Assembly (NCBI GenBank): GCA_036924085.1
Contig: JAVGWX010000011.1
Span: forward strand, 32,486,386 to 32,550,385
Source of the DNA: Ariolimax columbianus
Lineage: Eukaryota; Mollusca; Gastropoda; Stylommatophora; Arionidae
Reading direction: 5' to 3'
Length of the DNA: 64,000 bases
The translations under genes were made by a program, and so were the position numbers. The notes beneath the pieces were generated by a model, which was given only the letters and a program-made list of their open reading frames with translations, ran no database searches and had not been told where the DNA came from. Of the stretch, positions 1 to 12,783 are shown piece after piece. Positions within the stretch are counted from its first letter, which is position 1, and every line of letters starts with the position of its first letter.

Positions 1-89
1 ATAAACTTAACTAAACTTAAAGTCTTTATACTGGTTTAGAAGACTCTGCAGAGTCTGTATACAACCAGTTCCATTTACATCACCTTACT

Positions 90-2852
90 CTAGAAGCTGT
101 ACGCATCCAATTTATTCTTAAATGCATTAACCATCCCAGCCTCCAGCACCTCCCTTGGCAATGCATTCCAAGCATTCACAACTCTCTGGTTAAAGAAATA
201 CGTCCTAATATCTAATCTGGACCTCTCCTTAGTCAACTTGTAGCTGTGCCCTCTTGTTTTTGTTGGTGGTTGTATTTTAAAAAACTTGTTATAGTCTACT
301 TTATCAATTCCTCTGATCATCTTATACAACTGTATTAAGTCACCACGAATTCTTCTCTCTTCTAGACACTGTAAGCCGGTTCTTTTTAATCGTTCCTCCT
401 AACTGTAATTCTGGAATCCCACTATCAGCTTTGTCGCTCTTTTTTGTATTCTTTCCAGCATGTTTATATCCCCTCTCTGATAAGGACTCCACACCTGTAC
501 CACAGTACTCCAATTTTGGTCTAAGTAGTGCTTTATACAGTTTGACTATCACTTCCTTGCTCCTGTGTTTAATATTTCTTTTTATCATCCCTAACATTGC
601 ATTTGCCTTTTTTTACTGCTACCTGAACTTTGCTCCCTCACCTTACATGTATGATCTATTATAACCCATAAGTCCCTTTCTTTATCTATCTTTCTAATAT
701 TGTTCTCTCCCATTCTGTAATTATATTCCGTATTGGATCTACCCATGTGCATGACTGTACATTTATCTACATTAAACTCCATTTGCCAGATTACAGACCA
801 TTCTCGAATTTTATCTAAATCCGACCTCAATATATCCACTTCTGCTTTAGATGAGACACTACTGCATAGTTTTGTGTCATCCGCAAATTTTGCAATAATG
901 GATCCCATACCTTGGTCCAAATCATTTATTTATATAAAGAATAAAATTGGTCCCAAAACCGACACCTGTGGCACTCCACTTTTCACTTCACACCACACAG
1001 AGTACTCCTTATTTATACCAACCCTTTGCCTTCTTCCCGTTAACCAATTTCCAATCCATTTGGCAACTTCCCCAACTATTCCATGTGATTTTAACTTTCG
1101 AAATAATCTTTGATGAGGTACTCTATCAAAGGCCTTTGCAAAATCCAGATAAATAACGTCCACTGGCTCCCCTTTATCTAATATTTTGGTAACCTCCTCC
1201 ATGAATTCTAATAGATTTGTTAAGCATGATCTCCCTCTGGTAAACCCATGCTACCTATTTCTAATTAGATTAAATTTATCCTAATGCATTACAATGTTTT
1301 CTTTAATTATTGACTCTAACATATTTACAGACTATGCTCGTTAAGCTCACAGGTCTATAGTTTGCTGGATCTGCTTTTTTGCCTTTTTTGAATAAGGGGA
1401 TCACTCCCGCATCTTTCCAATCCCATGGAACAATCCCTTGTGCAAGTGATAGAGAACATAATATAGCCAATGGTTTTGCTAATTGGTCTCTAATTTCAAA
1501 CAGCAATTTTGGATGAATACCATCTTGACCTGGACATTTATCCACTTTCAACCCCTCCAATTTTTTTAAAACCACTTCCTCTGTAATACAGATTGATTTA
1601 AATCCTGCTGTATCCATGTCTCTTTGAAAAATATCTACAGTCTCTGGGATCTTGGAGCAGTCCTCTTTTGTGTACACTGTGCCAAAGTAGTGATTGAGCA
1701 GATTTGCTGCCTCCCTATTCTCACTTATTTTTTTTCCTGTGCTGTCTATGAGAGGACCTACTTTGTCCTTCAATCTCTGTTTATTTCTAACATAAGAGAA
1801 GAAGCTTTTACTATCAGTCTTGATCCTCTGAGCAAGTTTCTTTTTAAAGTCTACTTTTGCTGTTTTATCCACTTTCTGAGATATGTATTGCTTGTCCAAA
1901 TATTTTAAATATGTTTCTATTGATTTACCTGCCTCTATATATTTTTTCCATGCTTTATTTTTAGCTCTTCTACATTTAACTACAATTCTAGTTATCCACT
2001 TTTTACGCTTGGGGTTTACCTCCCTATATGGAACACATTCCCCTTTTAGCGTTTCGAGAACTGTTTTAAAACTCTCCCACTCCTGTTCAACATCTGTTCC
2101 TCCAACAATATCTTCCCAGATTATGTGGTTCGCTGCCTCTTTCATCCTCTTAACATCTGTCTTAGAGTAGTCATATGTTCGCGTGTTTATGTTTACTTCT
2201 TTCCCTGCAATAAGATCCCATCGGATGATTTGATGGTCACTTGAGCCAAACAGTTCCCCAACGGTAACGTTTTCATTCATATTTTCCTCTGTAGTAAAAA
2301 CTAGGTCGAGTATGTTTTTGACTCTGGTGGCTGCTTCTACATGTTGAATTAAAAAATTGTCAGTTATGCACTTAACAAAAGGTTTTGACTCTACAAGTGC
2401 TTCTGCCATATCCCATTTTATTTCTGGAAAGTTGAAATCTCCCATTAATAATAATTTCCCTTCACTTGACTTTGCTATGCTACTAATCAGCTCCTCATCT
2501 TCCTCTTTTTGACTCCAATCACTGTTTTTTCACCCCACTTTCTATTTCACCCCATACACTGTAATTTTTGTTATCACATGATAAATCCTCTCTGCTCGTT
2601 ATATTAACAGAATGTATACAGTATAATAAAACACCACCCCCCTTAGCCTTGTCTCCAACTACCCTATCTTTCCTTAGCATTGTATATTTCAAGTTCAACA
2701 TCTGCAATGTCCTCATATGCCCATGATTCTGTTAACCCTATTATATCTGGTTTTTCTTTCTCTACATACAGTTCCAATTCTTCTCTTTTATTTACTATGT
2801 GTCTCACATTTGCATAAAAACATTTTAGTTTACAATTTTGTTGCTTTTTCAC
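90..2852 (-). pseudogene. CR1-like non-LTR retrotransposon ORF2, degenerate
   Basis: Read on the minus strand, this is an endonuclease/reverse transcriptase polyprotein in several frames. The apurinic-type endonuclease starts near 2852 (FYANVRHIVNKREELELYV, then GLTESW) and continues with MGDFNFPEIKW near 2445. A 380-codon open segment (1303-2445) covers the endonuclease end, linker and RT fingers (PANYRPVSLTSI). RT continues at 930-1202 (VIYLDFAKAFDRVPHQ and GVPQVSVLGP) and at 591-920, where FADDTKL is the catalytic YADD-type motif. The C-terminus at 90-329 has TRGHSYKL, DIRTYFFNQRVVNAWN and LPREV, which is the CR1-type tail. Frameshifts separate the pieces, so it is dead. The clade assignment rests on the C-terminal motifs. 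Confidence 0.85.
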
Positions 2853-2859
2853 TTTTTGC

Positions 2860-3295
2860 TTTTGCTACATCCTTTTAATGTTTGCTTTTCCACTACTTAA
2901 TTCCCACTTCTCTGGCCCAAACTCTCCCCTTTGACTACATCCTCTATAGCAACCTATTTGATGTTGCATACTCTCCTGAATAATAATTTGATTTACAGTT
3001 CGGTACGATCTGGGCAATTCAAATACTTAAATCTATGAAACAAATGTTGAGTGGTAATTGAAAAAACAATATTCATATTGCGATTATATCAAAGTCAGAA
3101 AAAAAACACAATCAACACATTGTCCTGTTAAAATGACCGACTCATGTTGTGACGTCACATGAATTTACGTCACCATGTGGCATGGCCGTAGTAACATCCC
3201 AGAACCGGCTATGTATTCACACATACACACACATGCATAACATACATACACACTTAGATTGACAAATATGTATTAGTTACCTAATTTAACACAAA
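2860..3295. other. Spacer between two LINE copies, no gene seen
   Basis: This is AT-rich sequence with short CA-rich patches around 3220-3250. I see no coding potential, RNA gene or clear repeat family. Confidence 0.5.
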
Positions 3296-4172
3296 TTAGT
3301 TAGTTGCCCATCGCAAGCGAAGATGGCGACAAAATCTGAGCATGGCAAACTCTACCGTACGTAGGGCACACGTGAACAGCATTTGTAGTTGGGTAGTTTT
3401 GCATTCTTTTCTTTCGTGCAGCTCGCTTTTCCTGCACCTCCGTGAAGGTTCTCTGCTCAGCGGTGCAAGCACCTTGTGTGATGGCAGTACGCCAGGCTGA
3501 GCGGTTCGGAACAAGTGGTGAGCAACATTAATTGAGAAACTCTTCAAAGAAACTTTTAGAGTGTCTCTGTATCGTTCCTTACTTCCCCCACCCCCCTGTC
3601 ATGAAGTGAGCTCACCGTACAACAGTTGTTTAGTAGGCAGGTGTTCATCTGACATACGAACAACATGCCCTGTCCATCTGATCTGGGCTCTCTGTAGCAG
3701 GATTTGGATGCCAGAGAGTCTAGTCCTGTTGAGGACTTCAGAGTTGGGTACTCTGTCCTGCCAACAGATCCCGAGCAGTCTGCGGACATGGAAATGATTA
3801 AATTTCCTGACTTGTCTGCTATATACCGGTACTGTCATGTTTCGCATGCGTACTGAAGGGTGGTTAACAAAACAGCAAGATACACACCAATCTTGATGGC
3901 AACACTGATTTCTTACTACTCACTTACTTAGTCGCTCCTCTTCTGTCGTGAGATGTAGAGGTACACTGATTCCTTGTCGGTCCCAAACATTATCTCATAG
4001 TCTTCCTAAAGCAGCACTCACCTTGGAAATCCTGTTGTGGACCTCAGAGTCAATATTTCCTTCTCTGGTGAGGATACTTCCAAGATAGGTAAATCCATCA
4101 ACTGCTTGTAGGCGATGACCCTGTACAGTGACGTTTGGTTTGTGGTAGGGCTCCCCAGGTGCAGGTAGAATC

Positions 4173-4186
4173 ATTACCTCCGTTTT
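4173..4186. repeat. 14-bp target-site duplication, left copy
   Basis: ATTACCTCCGTTTT is present here and again at 4616-4629, directly flanking the inserted LINE fragment. Joining the flanks restores a continuous minus-strand RTE-A thumb frame. Confidence 0.9.
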
Positions 4187-4615
4187 AAAATCCCAGCAGA
4201 CATGAAAGGTATATTATGAAAGAAATAAACCACATGGAGCACTCAATGCGGGTACCTGAGGAACATCTGATAGTAAATATCATCAAGACAGAATTGGAGT
4301 CAGCCTATAACTTAGCTAGAGAAGAGCAAGTCATCATCTTCAGACTGAGAACTAGGCATAACAGACTCAAGGGTCATCTTTATAACAAAATGAGGATTGG
4401 GACAGATGACAGGTGCCCATGTATGGAGCATATCATGACCGTGGAACACATCCTGCAAAGCTATACGCTCACGCAGGAAAAGAGAGAACAATACTGGTCT
4501 CAAGAAACAGATATGAGACAAAAGCTGTATGGAGATGAAACAGCCTTATAAACAACGGTGTCCTTTGTAAGAAAAACCGGAACCTTGATCTGATGAACGA
4601 AGAAGAAGAAGAAGA
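4187..4615 (+). mobile_element. 3' fragment of an older I-type LINE inserted into RTE-A
   Basis: A + strand ORF from 4216 encodes the C-terminal region downstream of RNase H in the I-type LINEs of this window. It shows EEQVIIFRLRTRHNRLKGHL followed by a cysteine/histidine knuckle (DDRCPCMEHIMTVEHIL). Copies at 42010-42200 and 53990-54200 align in the same order, with clear divergence. The fragment ends in a (GAA)n tail at about 4598-4615. The tail, 5' truncation and perfect 14-bp TSD are the hallmarks of target-primed reverse transcription. It is younger than the RTE-A copy it splits. Confidence 0.85.
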
Positions 4616-4629
4616 ATTACCTCCGTTTT
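4616..4629. repeat. 14-bp target-site duplication, right copy
   Basis: This is the second copy of ATTACCTCCGTTTT, immediately after the (GAA)n tail of the inserted LINE fragment. Confidence 0.9.
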
Positions 4630-6570
4630 CGTGGTGTTTACACTAAGACCAAAATTAGTACACACGGTTGAGAACTCATTCATGATTGCCTGCATGTTCT
4701 GTTCTGAGCACGTGTTACATTGGGCAGTCGTCGGCAAAGAGGAGATCAAAGATAGTTGCTTCTTTCACCTTTGTGAGGGCCTCAGAGTGAACATATGCCC
4801 ATCCGCCCGGTGTCTGTACTGTATACCAGTGTGACAGTCACGTGTTGTATCAGAAAGTATGGCTGGAAATGCCATGCTAAAAAGTGTTGGAGCCGGCACA
4901 CAACTCTGTTTGACTCCATTTATGACTGGGAATGCTGCAGAGAGTTCTCCATAATTCAGTACGCGGGCTGACATGCCATCATGAAACGGGCGGACAACTG
5001 TGGGAGTACGTCTCTGTTGACGGTGTCAAAGACCTTTGTCAGGTCTACAAAAGTCGTGTTCAGATCACGCACGATGCTGGTCCTGGTCCTTTTCTTGGAT
5101 ATTACGAGCTGCAAAAACCATGTCAACCGTCCCACGACCAGATCGGAAACCACATTGAGTCTCTGTGAGTAGCTTATGCTCGAGATGAGTTGTTAAGCGG
5201 TTGAGCAAAACTCGAGCTAAAATTTTCCCAACGACAGAAGAGAGATCCTTATGTGGTTATCACAAGATTGACGATTGCCCTGGTGCTTCTACATGTGGAC
5301 AATGGTGGCATCTTTCAGTTCCTGCTGCAAATGACCTGTATCCCAAATTGAGCAAAAGAGGTCTGTCAGCACATGGTTTCCTGCTTTTTAGAGCTCAGCA
5401 GGAATAGCATCTGACCCGGGAGCTTTGCGGCTGGACATTAAGCTTATTGCTTTCTCGAGCGCATCTGTACTGTGTGGGATACCAAGCCTGTCGTTGACTG
5501 CAACTTGAGGCAAGCGTGTTATGGCTAATTCACTGATAGTGGATAGACAATTTAGGATAGCATTGCAGACTTTGTCGGTCATCAGTGCCGTACTATCAGC
5601 ATTAAGGACAGTAGATGAATGATAGGATCTGCGACCATAGACCGTCTTCAGGGCATCGTAAAACCGCTTTAAGTCATTTGTGTCTGTGTACCGCTGGATT
5701 GCATCTGCTTTGTTGTTAAGCCAGGCACCCATCATAGTCCTGAGCTGGTTCTAGACAATCCTACGAAGATTGATGAACGCGAACTTTTTGGAAGATGAAA
5801 AGGGATCGTCTTGGTGAAGACTTAATAAACAATATTTTTCATCCAGCAAAGTCTTAATAGCCCCATCATTGTCATCAAACCAGTCTTGGTTTTTTGTAGC
5901 TGCATTACCCAGATACTCAGAAGTGGTAGTGTAAACAGCATCCTTCAGAAAGGCCTATTTGTCTCCGTATGTGGCTGTGTGTCCGTCAGGCGGCTGTCTA
6001 GAGCACTGGAAAAGCGTACCGCATGGGTCCCACTTTGTAGAATGGAGATGTAAAGTTTCTTCTCAGGTTTTCGACCATAGTAACGTCGCCTAGGTTATAT
6101 GTGGTGGTTAAATTTTGACACAATGAGTCTGTGATCTGTCCAACACTCGGCACCCCACATAGCCTTTGTCACTCATACATCTCGTATGTCCCTCTTTCTG
6201 GTGAGGACATAGTCAATAAGATGCCACTACTTTGAGCGGGGATGCATCCACGATGTCTTGTTGCGAGTGGACAGCCGAAACGTGGTGTTGGTGATGGAGA
6301 GATCACGGGTGGCACAGAGGCCCAGCAGTAGCAACCCGTTGCTGTTGCACTTGCCCGTGCCATGTATCCAAGTACACCTTCCCAGGACTGATGGTCCGCT
6401 CCTACTCTGGCATTGAAGTCATTAAGGATAACAAGCTTTTCGGACTTTGCAACCGACAAGATGAGGGAGTTCAGCTCCTCAGAGAATGTATCCTTGATTT
6501 CCTCAGGATTAGTCATTGTTGGGGCATAGGCGCTGATCACTGTAATACTCCTTCTGTGGTTCAGTAAGAG

Positions 6571-9112
6571 TTGGACATCACCGGTAAGAAAGCCGCAAAC
6601 ACTTTTGTCGATCACTATGCCAGAGCAAACCACATCGAGGTCCCTGCAGATAGGCATACAGACATTAGTGAAGAGCTAAAGGGGCACGACTACATCAATA
6701 CGGCACCTGAAGAGCACATGATGGCCAAATTAACAATGAGCGAAATGGAAGAGGCTATGAGAACATTAAAGAAAAGGAAATCTCCCGGAAAAGACGGGAT
6801 AACAAACGAAATGCTGATGGGGCTGGGCCAAACAGCGAAGAGGAAACTGCTATCGGTTCTGAACCAAAGCTGGAAAAGGGGAATTGTACCCCAGGCATGG
6901 AAAGACGCAGTACTGGTGCCAGTACCAAAAACTGGAAAGGACAAAACAGATCCCAATGGATACAGGCCCATCAGCCTACTGAGCTGTGTCGGCAAGCTGA
7001 TGGAACGTATGATAAACACCAGACTGATGTGGCATCTGGAAGAAAAACGAATACTAATTCCACAGCAAGCCGGCTTTAGACAGCACAGATCCATTGAGGA
7101 CCAGGTCATCCTCATAGCTCAGGAAATAGAAGATGCCTACCAGGCACAGAAACACACAGTAGCTGTTTGGGTGGATCTGGAAAAGGCATTTGACAAAGTC
7201 TGGAAAGACGAACTTAGAGTCAAGCTAAGAAGAAGTGACGTTTGTGGGAAAATGTACAAGTAGATCAACCACTACCTCAAACAAAGAACGGCCAGAGTCC
7301 AAGTACAAGGGCAGATGAGCAAAAAGGTGACACTCGAGCAGGGAGTACCCCAAGGGGGAGTACTGTCACCCACACTCTTCCTGGTATATATAAACGACAT
7401 TACAGAGAATATACCAAGGAGAGTCCATAGCTCAATGTTTGCAGACGATCTGGCTATGTGGACCTCTGAAAAGAATCTCACCATAGCAAGAAATCGGATG
7501 CAGCAGGCCCTAACATCGCTGGAAGAGTGGGCGAACTCATGGCTGGTCAAAATAAACGAGGAGAAAACCACATGCACAATATTCACGCTTTCAATAAAAC
7601 CCCAAAATACCAAATTAAGTTTAAATGGCAAATTCCTGCAGCCAAACGACAACCCAACCTATCTGGGAGTCACATTTGATCGGCGCATGACATGGAAAAG
7701 TCAGATCGAGAGAAACCGAATGAGAGCCAGAGAAAGAATGGCAATCATGAGGAAACTGGCTGGCACAAGCTGGGGAGCAGACGAAGGCATACTAAAGAAA
7801 CTGTACACTGGCAGAGTGAGACCAGTTCTCGAGTATGGCATTGCGGCATGGACAACAGCAGCAAAGGCGAACTTCGATAGAGTTAGCAAACTTCAAAACC
7901 AAGCCATGAGAGTTATAACAGGAGGCATGAAGTCAACGCCAATTGTAGAACTTGAAAAGATTACAAAACTGCAAGCCATGACCGATAGAAGAGACTGCAG
8001 AGCCCAGCTGCAGTCAGAGAAACTCAGAAGACTGACTGACCATCCAATGCACCAGAGACTAAACAATTTGGGAAATGGGAAACTAAAGCGGAGAAACTTT
8101 GCAGAAATAGCCAAAGCAAAGATGCACGAAGATCCCATTATGGCACTAACAACACCAAAACCCATCACTACTGTACGAAAACCTACCTGGAGGCAGGATA
8201 TATTTCCAGAGGTGGTAGAACATATACCAGGTATTGGAAACAAAAACTGCCAGACTGAAAAAGAAAGGAGAGATACTACGCTAAGCTTCATATCGAAAAG
8301 CTACCCAAGCATGGACTGGACCCATGCATACACAGACGGTTCTGTAACAAACACTACACAGAACGGAGGGGCAGGAGCATTCCTGAACCTACCAAATGGC
8401 AGACAAATAACACTGACATTCGCTACTGGTAAGTACACAAGCAATTTCAGAGCGGAGGCAGAGGCACTGAGGGCGGCAGTGGAAGAAATGGTGACACAGA
8501 GAAAATGAAAGCCATATAGTCCTGCTTACAGATGCTTTAGCCGTAGTCACAGCGCTAAAAAGCCAGAAAAACACTGAGCTTAATGATTTAAGAGCAGCAC
8601 TCTGCCAACTGTGCCAGCAGTCCGCACCAAAAAGGGTAGTGGTACAGTGGGTCCCATCACACTGCAACATCCAAGGCAACGAGGCGGCAGACAGACTGGC
8701 AAAAGAAGGTGCAAGACTACCACAACCAGATATAGTATGACGTACGAAGAGTGAAAACGGCTTATCAAAGCCAGATACATGACCAAATGGGAAACCGAAC
8801 ATACTGGTTACACCAAAAACGATGCCTACTACCAGTTGAACCGAAGAGAGCAGGTCGTTGTCTTCAGACTTCGCACTGGCCACAATAGACTGAGGTACCG
8901 ACGAATGCCCGTGCGGTACTGGTAAAATGACCGCTGAACATCTGCTGCAGAACTGCCCGACATACGAGGATCAGAGAGAGCAGATGTGGCCATCACCAGT
9001 GGAACTGCAAGACAAGCTGTATGGCAGTGGCGACAGCCTCAGGATGACCGCCGCTTTTTTCGAAAAAATAATGGTTACTGTCTGACTGCGTACGAAGAAG
9101 AAGAAAAAGGAC
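6571..9112 (+). mobile_element. Young I-type LINE, copy A (RT plus RNase H), recently inactivated
   Basis: This is a 5'-truncated + strand copy that begins inside the protein (left border near 6570 by eye). It keeps a segment upstream of RT that copy D lacks, the RT fingers/palm (GYRPISLLSCVGKLMER; VWVDLEKAFDKVW; GVPQGGVLSPTLF; MFADDLAMW), the thumb, and RNase H (HAYTDGSVTNTTQNGG; EAEALRAAVEEM; WVPSHCNIQGNEAAD). It ends with a (GAA)n-rich tail near 9095-9110. It carries a TAG stop at 7261-7263 where copy D has TGG, a frame change near 8497, a further stop near 8747 and a 32-bp deletion at about 8896. It is otherwise very close to copy D. RNase H plus a cysteine knuckle suggests the I superclade. 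The exact clade is inference. Confidence 0.85.
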
Positions 9113-10917
9113 AGCCATTAGCCGATAATTGATAACACAAATACGACTTGTATGTATTAGCTTATGTAATACAAATGCGATTTTCCTAACCTGAGGCCGA
9201 AAGGCAAACAGGAAAAGCAAAAAGAAGAAAAAAATGACAACTTTTATTAAACATCACCATAATTACATTTTGTTGGAATGCGCACATCTGGTCTTTTTGT
9301 GATCTATGATATCACCTAAGTTAGCCCAATAACCCTGTATGTGCGCTACTATCAAAACATCAGATAAATGTTTTTGGTTTGAGCATATGTTAGCATTCTT
9401 GTTTTTTCCTCATCCGATCATCGTTTTTGAGCCCTTCGTTAGTGTCAAAATTTGTAAAAATTATGCGTTATTAAAATGTTTCAATGGCAGCTTTCTACAA
9501 TAACTGTAATACACTTGTAAAATCATGGAAATCAAGCCTTATATATTACGTTACACCTCAAGCATTGTAAATCTGCCATTAACAGTTTCGAGCTTAGATA
9601 ATGGCACACATTTGTGACCATAACCTGGCACCCTCGTGGTCACTTCGAAAAGGCCGGGTGGGCGCTATCAAGTCAGTCCTATTTATTTGCTCAACAGTAA
9701 TCGTAAATTCGATACTAAAGTATCGATCTATATCATTTCAAATGTCATTTTCACATTGGCCAACTTGGCTTTCTTTAGTAAATTACAGACATAATTATTG
9801 TTACCTGATAAGGTTTATGAAAACTTTAGTTTTTGTTTAAGTGGAGAGGTGGGGGGGGGGGGGGGGGTGATGTTGTTAGTTTACCTCAGCTAATTCATTT
9901 AGCATTTTTAATTTAATGCAAAAATTACTTTCACAGAAATAAAAACCAACAACGGTGTATTCTATCATCATCTTCTATCCACTTGTGTCGCTAGACATCG
10001 TGGAAGTGTTTTTTGTCGTGTGTCATCTTTATCGTCGATGTTGTTGTTTTTCCGTGTTTCCTCATTGTCTCACTGGCACCATCTATCCATCTTTTACGTG
10101 GTCTGGCTCTTGCTCTGCGACCCTGATGTCTGGTTTTTGGAGATACAAAAGGCTGGTAACTTTGGTTGCATTCGTGTCAGGTGTTCGAACAATTTTATTC
10201 TCTTATTTTCGATGAATTAAATGCACAGTGTTCCCTCCACGATCTGTGTGTTTCTTAATCCAACCTTGTGGTTATAAGATGACCGCGCCCCAGTGGCTGC
10301 GCTCTCGACTCTCCAGTGTTTGTGTCGAGTTTTCCTATGTTTGGTGGTTCCTTTTCACAACTCCTTCACCAGGTGGTATCAGGGACTTTATTCCGTGGAT
10401 TTAATGTGCTTTCGATCGGTTATCCTGTTTGTTATGCTGCATTTTGCTGCATTTCATACCTGGCTCAATCCATTGGAAACCAGTCCATGTCGGAGTTTTG
10501 TGTTCCGCTTAACTGCACACGAGAATTCATTCCAGATTATCACTACTCAAGGACATTTCTGTTCGGACTGAAACCGACTTCTTTCTGCTCACCTCCCCCC
10601 CCCACCCCCCCCCCCCCCGGAGGTTACACGATACATTTCTCAACCTCGCACTCTCAGCACAGCAAGGGTCTCGCTGACCAACAGGTGTACACAGTCAAAA
10701 GCCTCGGCGTGGAAACAGGGAGTTTGACACGGACGGACACGAAAGGCTTGACACAAGCATTGGTCTAACACACTCCTCGCGGCCCTCATCCGAAGGCTGC
10801 GGAGTAAATAGCTCCATCTGGGGAGTCTGTAGGAATTTCGGTCGACACGATACGCATGGACATAGCCTCAGCAGCTGGACATGGTAGTGGTCAATCGAAC
10901 CAACGGGTCTTTGAAGC
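9113..10917. other. Gene-poor stretch with G and C homopolymer runs
   Basis: I recognise no gene. A run of 17 G lies at 9851-9867. A C-rich run lies at 10594-10618 (C tracts broken by one A). GC-richer sequence at 10640-10910 looks like old repeat material, but I cannot place it. Open frames here (for example 10316-10768) have no recognisable motif. Confidence 0.5.
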
Positions 10918-11208
10918 CTACGTGAACATTATTATATTTATTATTGTGGGACACCCGACGGCCTTTCTGTAACACCTCATTTCGCATACCATAATTTTTC
11001 TTTCTTGTACCTTAGGGAGATTCCATTTTTGACACTGGTAGCAGTGAGTTGGTATGAAAATACTATTTATCAGTTGAATTTTATCTGAGGAACGAAAACT
11101 GGAAAAATAATTTAGCAGAGTTGCCAAATTGGCGTTTTTTACACAACGTACAAGCAATCTAGCTTTGTACTCTCCAAAAATGGTCTGATCATCACAAATT
11201 ATACACAT
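10918..11208 (-). mobile_element. Small LINE fragment (family 4, RT thumb)
   Basis: The minus-strand reading contains IQLINSIFIPTHCYQCQKWN followed by MVCEMRCYRKAVG. This is the thumb segment seen more completely at 56934-57173 (LINILIIRMLCYQCQTWPL, TCKMRCVRNAAG). No flanking TSD was found. Confidence 0.65.
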
Positions 11209-12305
11209 TACAGAATATAAGCTTGATTAACGAAACATACCATTCTCTGTTTTGAAAACCATCATCTATTCTGCATCTTGCGAGAAGATTGCTTATTTTC
11301 ACTCATTTTATGAATATGGAGTAGTTGTCTTGTCCTATCCATGGAGTAGTTAAATACATTTACCATGTCTGCTAAATCAACCCAATCAATGCAGAATACA
11401 TAACACACATATATAATATGAAAGGAAATATCAAACTACAAAAACGTCTAGATTGTATCGCTCCCAATTCATATTGCAGTTGAATTTGAAACACCGATTA
11501 GTCAATTTTAACAATACCAAGCCAACCTCGTAATTTCTAGCATGGACTGTTATTCCATCTGCATAATCTTCACAACATTATAATATGGTTAGTTGACATA
11601 CAAGGAAAATTAAGTTATTATAGTGTCAATTTTTTAACAGGATATGATAATAGTCTAAAGTCGAATATAAACTCTGAACACAAAGAATTAACATTGAAAA
11701 TGTCATGATAATCGTCCTAGTTATAACAATCTAGCTTTGAAGTTATTTTCCGTCAACAAAAGAGGCTTTTCAAAGTATAAAACAATGGAACACTGATAAA
11801 TATTAACTTGGTTTCTTAAATAAACAACAGTAAAGGTATCATACACACGTTAAGGAAAATTACGTCAACTCAATACATTGATCTACACACACACACAAAT
11901 TACTTTGTTGAATTACAAGGAAGATTATTTCCCCAAATAGTGAATCATTTTCGATCGACATACTAACATACGCATAAGTTAAATAGACTATCACTTTTGT
12001 CATTGCATGTGTATTACCAGAATTATTATAATGATCTTGTTGGTGTGATATTGTGTTTCTTAAAAAAAATGTTATTAAAGGCAAACAATAGCAAGAATAA
12101 TGTTGCCCGTACGTCTTGATTATTTAATAAGAGGCTCGTAGTATGCTTTCGGATAAACATTGCAAGAACTTATATTCATCAATGTCGTTAAGTAATGTTC
12201 AAAGACAAAGTCTTATTAGCAATAATTCTTTTTTTTTAAAAATAAATATGATCTGCGTTAACTTGTTTGGGAAGAAGGCGATGTGAGGTTATATAATAAT
12301 ACTAA
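11209..12305. other. AT-rich stretch, nothing recognised
   Basis: This is about 1.1 kb of AT-rich sequence without coding motifs, clear repeats or an RNA gene. Confidence 0.5.
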
Positions 12306-12329
12306 TGTTCGCTTAGGCGTCTGAGGCCC

Positions 12330-12783
12330 TTTACGTCAGTCGGCAACATTCATGATCCACATGTAGCGTGGTTCCAGGGCGGAGGAGGAGGTTGCTACTT
12401 GCTGGAGCCATACTGTTCGGGGACGTTCTCTTCTGTGCCTACAACCGGTCGGGGGAACACTTTTGGTACTTAGGAATAACTTACGTAGTATCTTGGGGGC
12501 GGGGATTTCCTGGTCCAGCCGTACAACAGGACTGAACAAAGAAACTCGGCGCCGGTCAAGTGTTTCTGAGATTGGGTGAAGGCTTGTTCTAGCAGAGACC
12601 TCCACGTTGCAGCTGTAGTCATGCCATCGAATGCCCATGATACGCCGCTGGTTGCGCATGTGAAAGGTTTCCAATCTCTACACGTCATGTTTCAGCAATG
12701 TCCAGGCTTTGAAGTCGTAAACCAGGACTGGGACCACGCAGGACTGGTATATGCGGATTTTTGTCCCAAAGGAGATCTTGCAC
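12330..12783 (-). mobile_element. Minus-strand LINE fragment, C-terminal part, split by an insertion
   Basis: The minus-strand frame has LETFHMRNQRRIMGIRWHD and then a degenerate C-terminal region rich in arginine, typical of the end of RTE-like LINE proteins. It continues beyond the inserted element at 13781-13960, where NEFIYFGSMKSSDG matches the thumb position. The two halves therefore form one older element. Confidence 0.7.
12769..12783. repeat. 15-bp target-site duplication, left copy
   Basis: AAGGAGATCTTGCAC occurs here and at 13766-13780, bracketing the + strand LINE tail. Confidence 0.85.

Larger units (their letters stand above)
3299..6570 (-). mobile_element. RTE-like LINE (family RTE-A), degenerate, interrupted
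   Basis: Minus-strand fragments run in the correct order. Endonuclease is at about 6570-6170 (VISAYAPTMTNPEEIKD, then LVILNDFNARVGAD). The RT N-terminal linker is at 5735-5388 (RKAPGSDAIPAEL). RT palm segments are at 5153-4765 (VDLTKVFDTVNRD, GVKQSCVPAPTLFS). The thumb and C-terminus are at 3847-3299 (ICWQDRVPNSEVL, RWTGHVVRMSDEHLP, LLYGEL). The endonuclease resembles the proteins often annotated 'craniofacial development protein 2-like' in invertebrates, which belong to RTE-type LINEs. The 3' end near 3300-3340 carries CATCGCAAGCGAAGATGGCG on the + strand, which recurs at other copies. It is interrupted at 4187-4615 by another LINE. Many stops and frameshifts make it non-functional. Confidence 0.8.

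Noticed and set aside
6690..7115. Long minus-strand frames opposite the I-type LINEs (also near 38668, 41470, 53467)
   Set aside because: They are antisense shadows of the conserved RT and RNase H sequence, repeated in every copy.
10316..10768. 150-codon + strand open frame
   Set aside because: It reads through a C homopolymer (proline run), has no motif and no splice-like borders.
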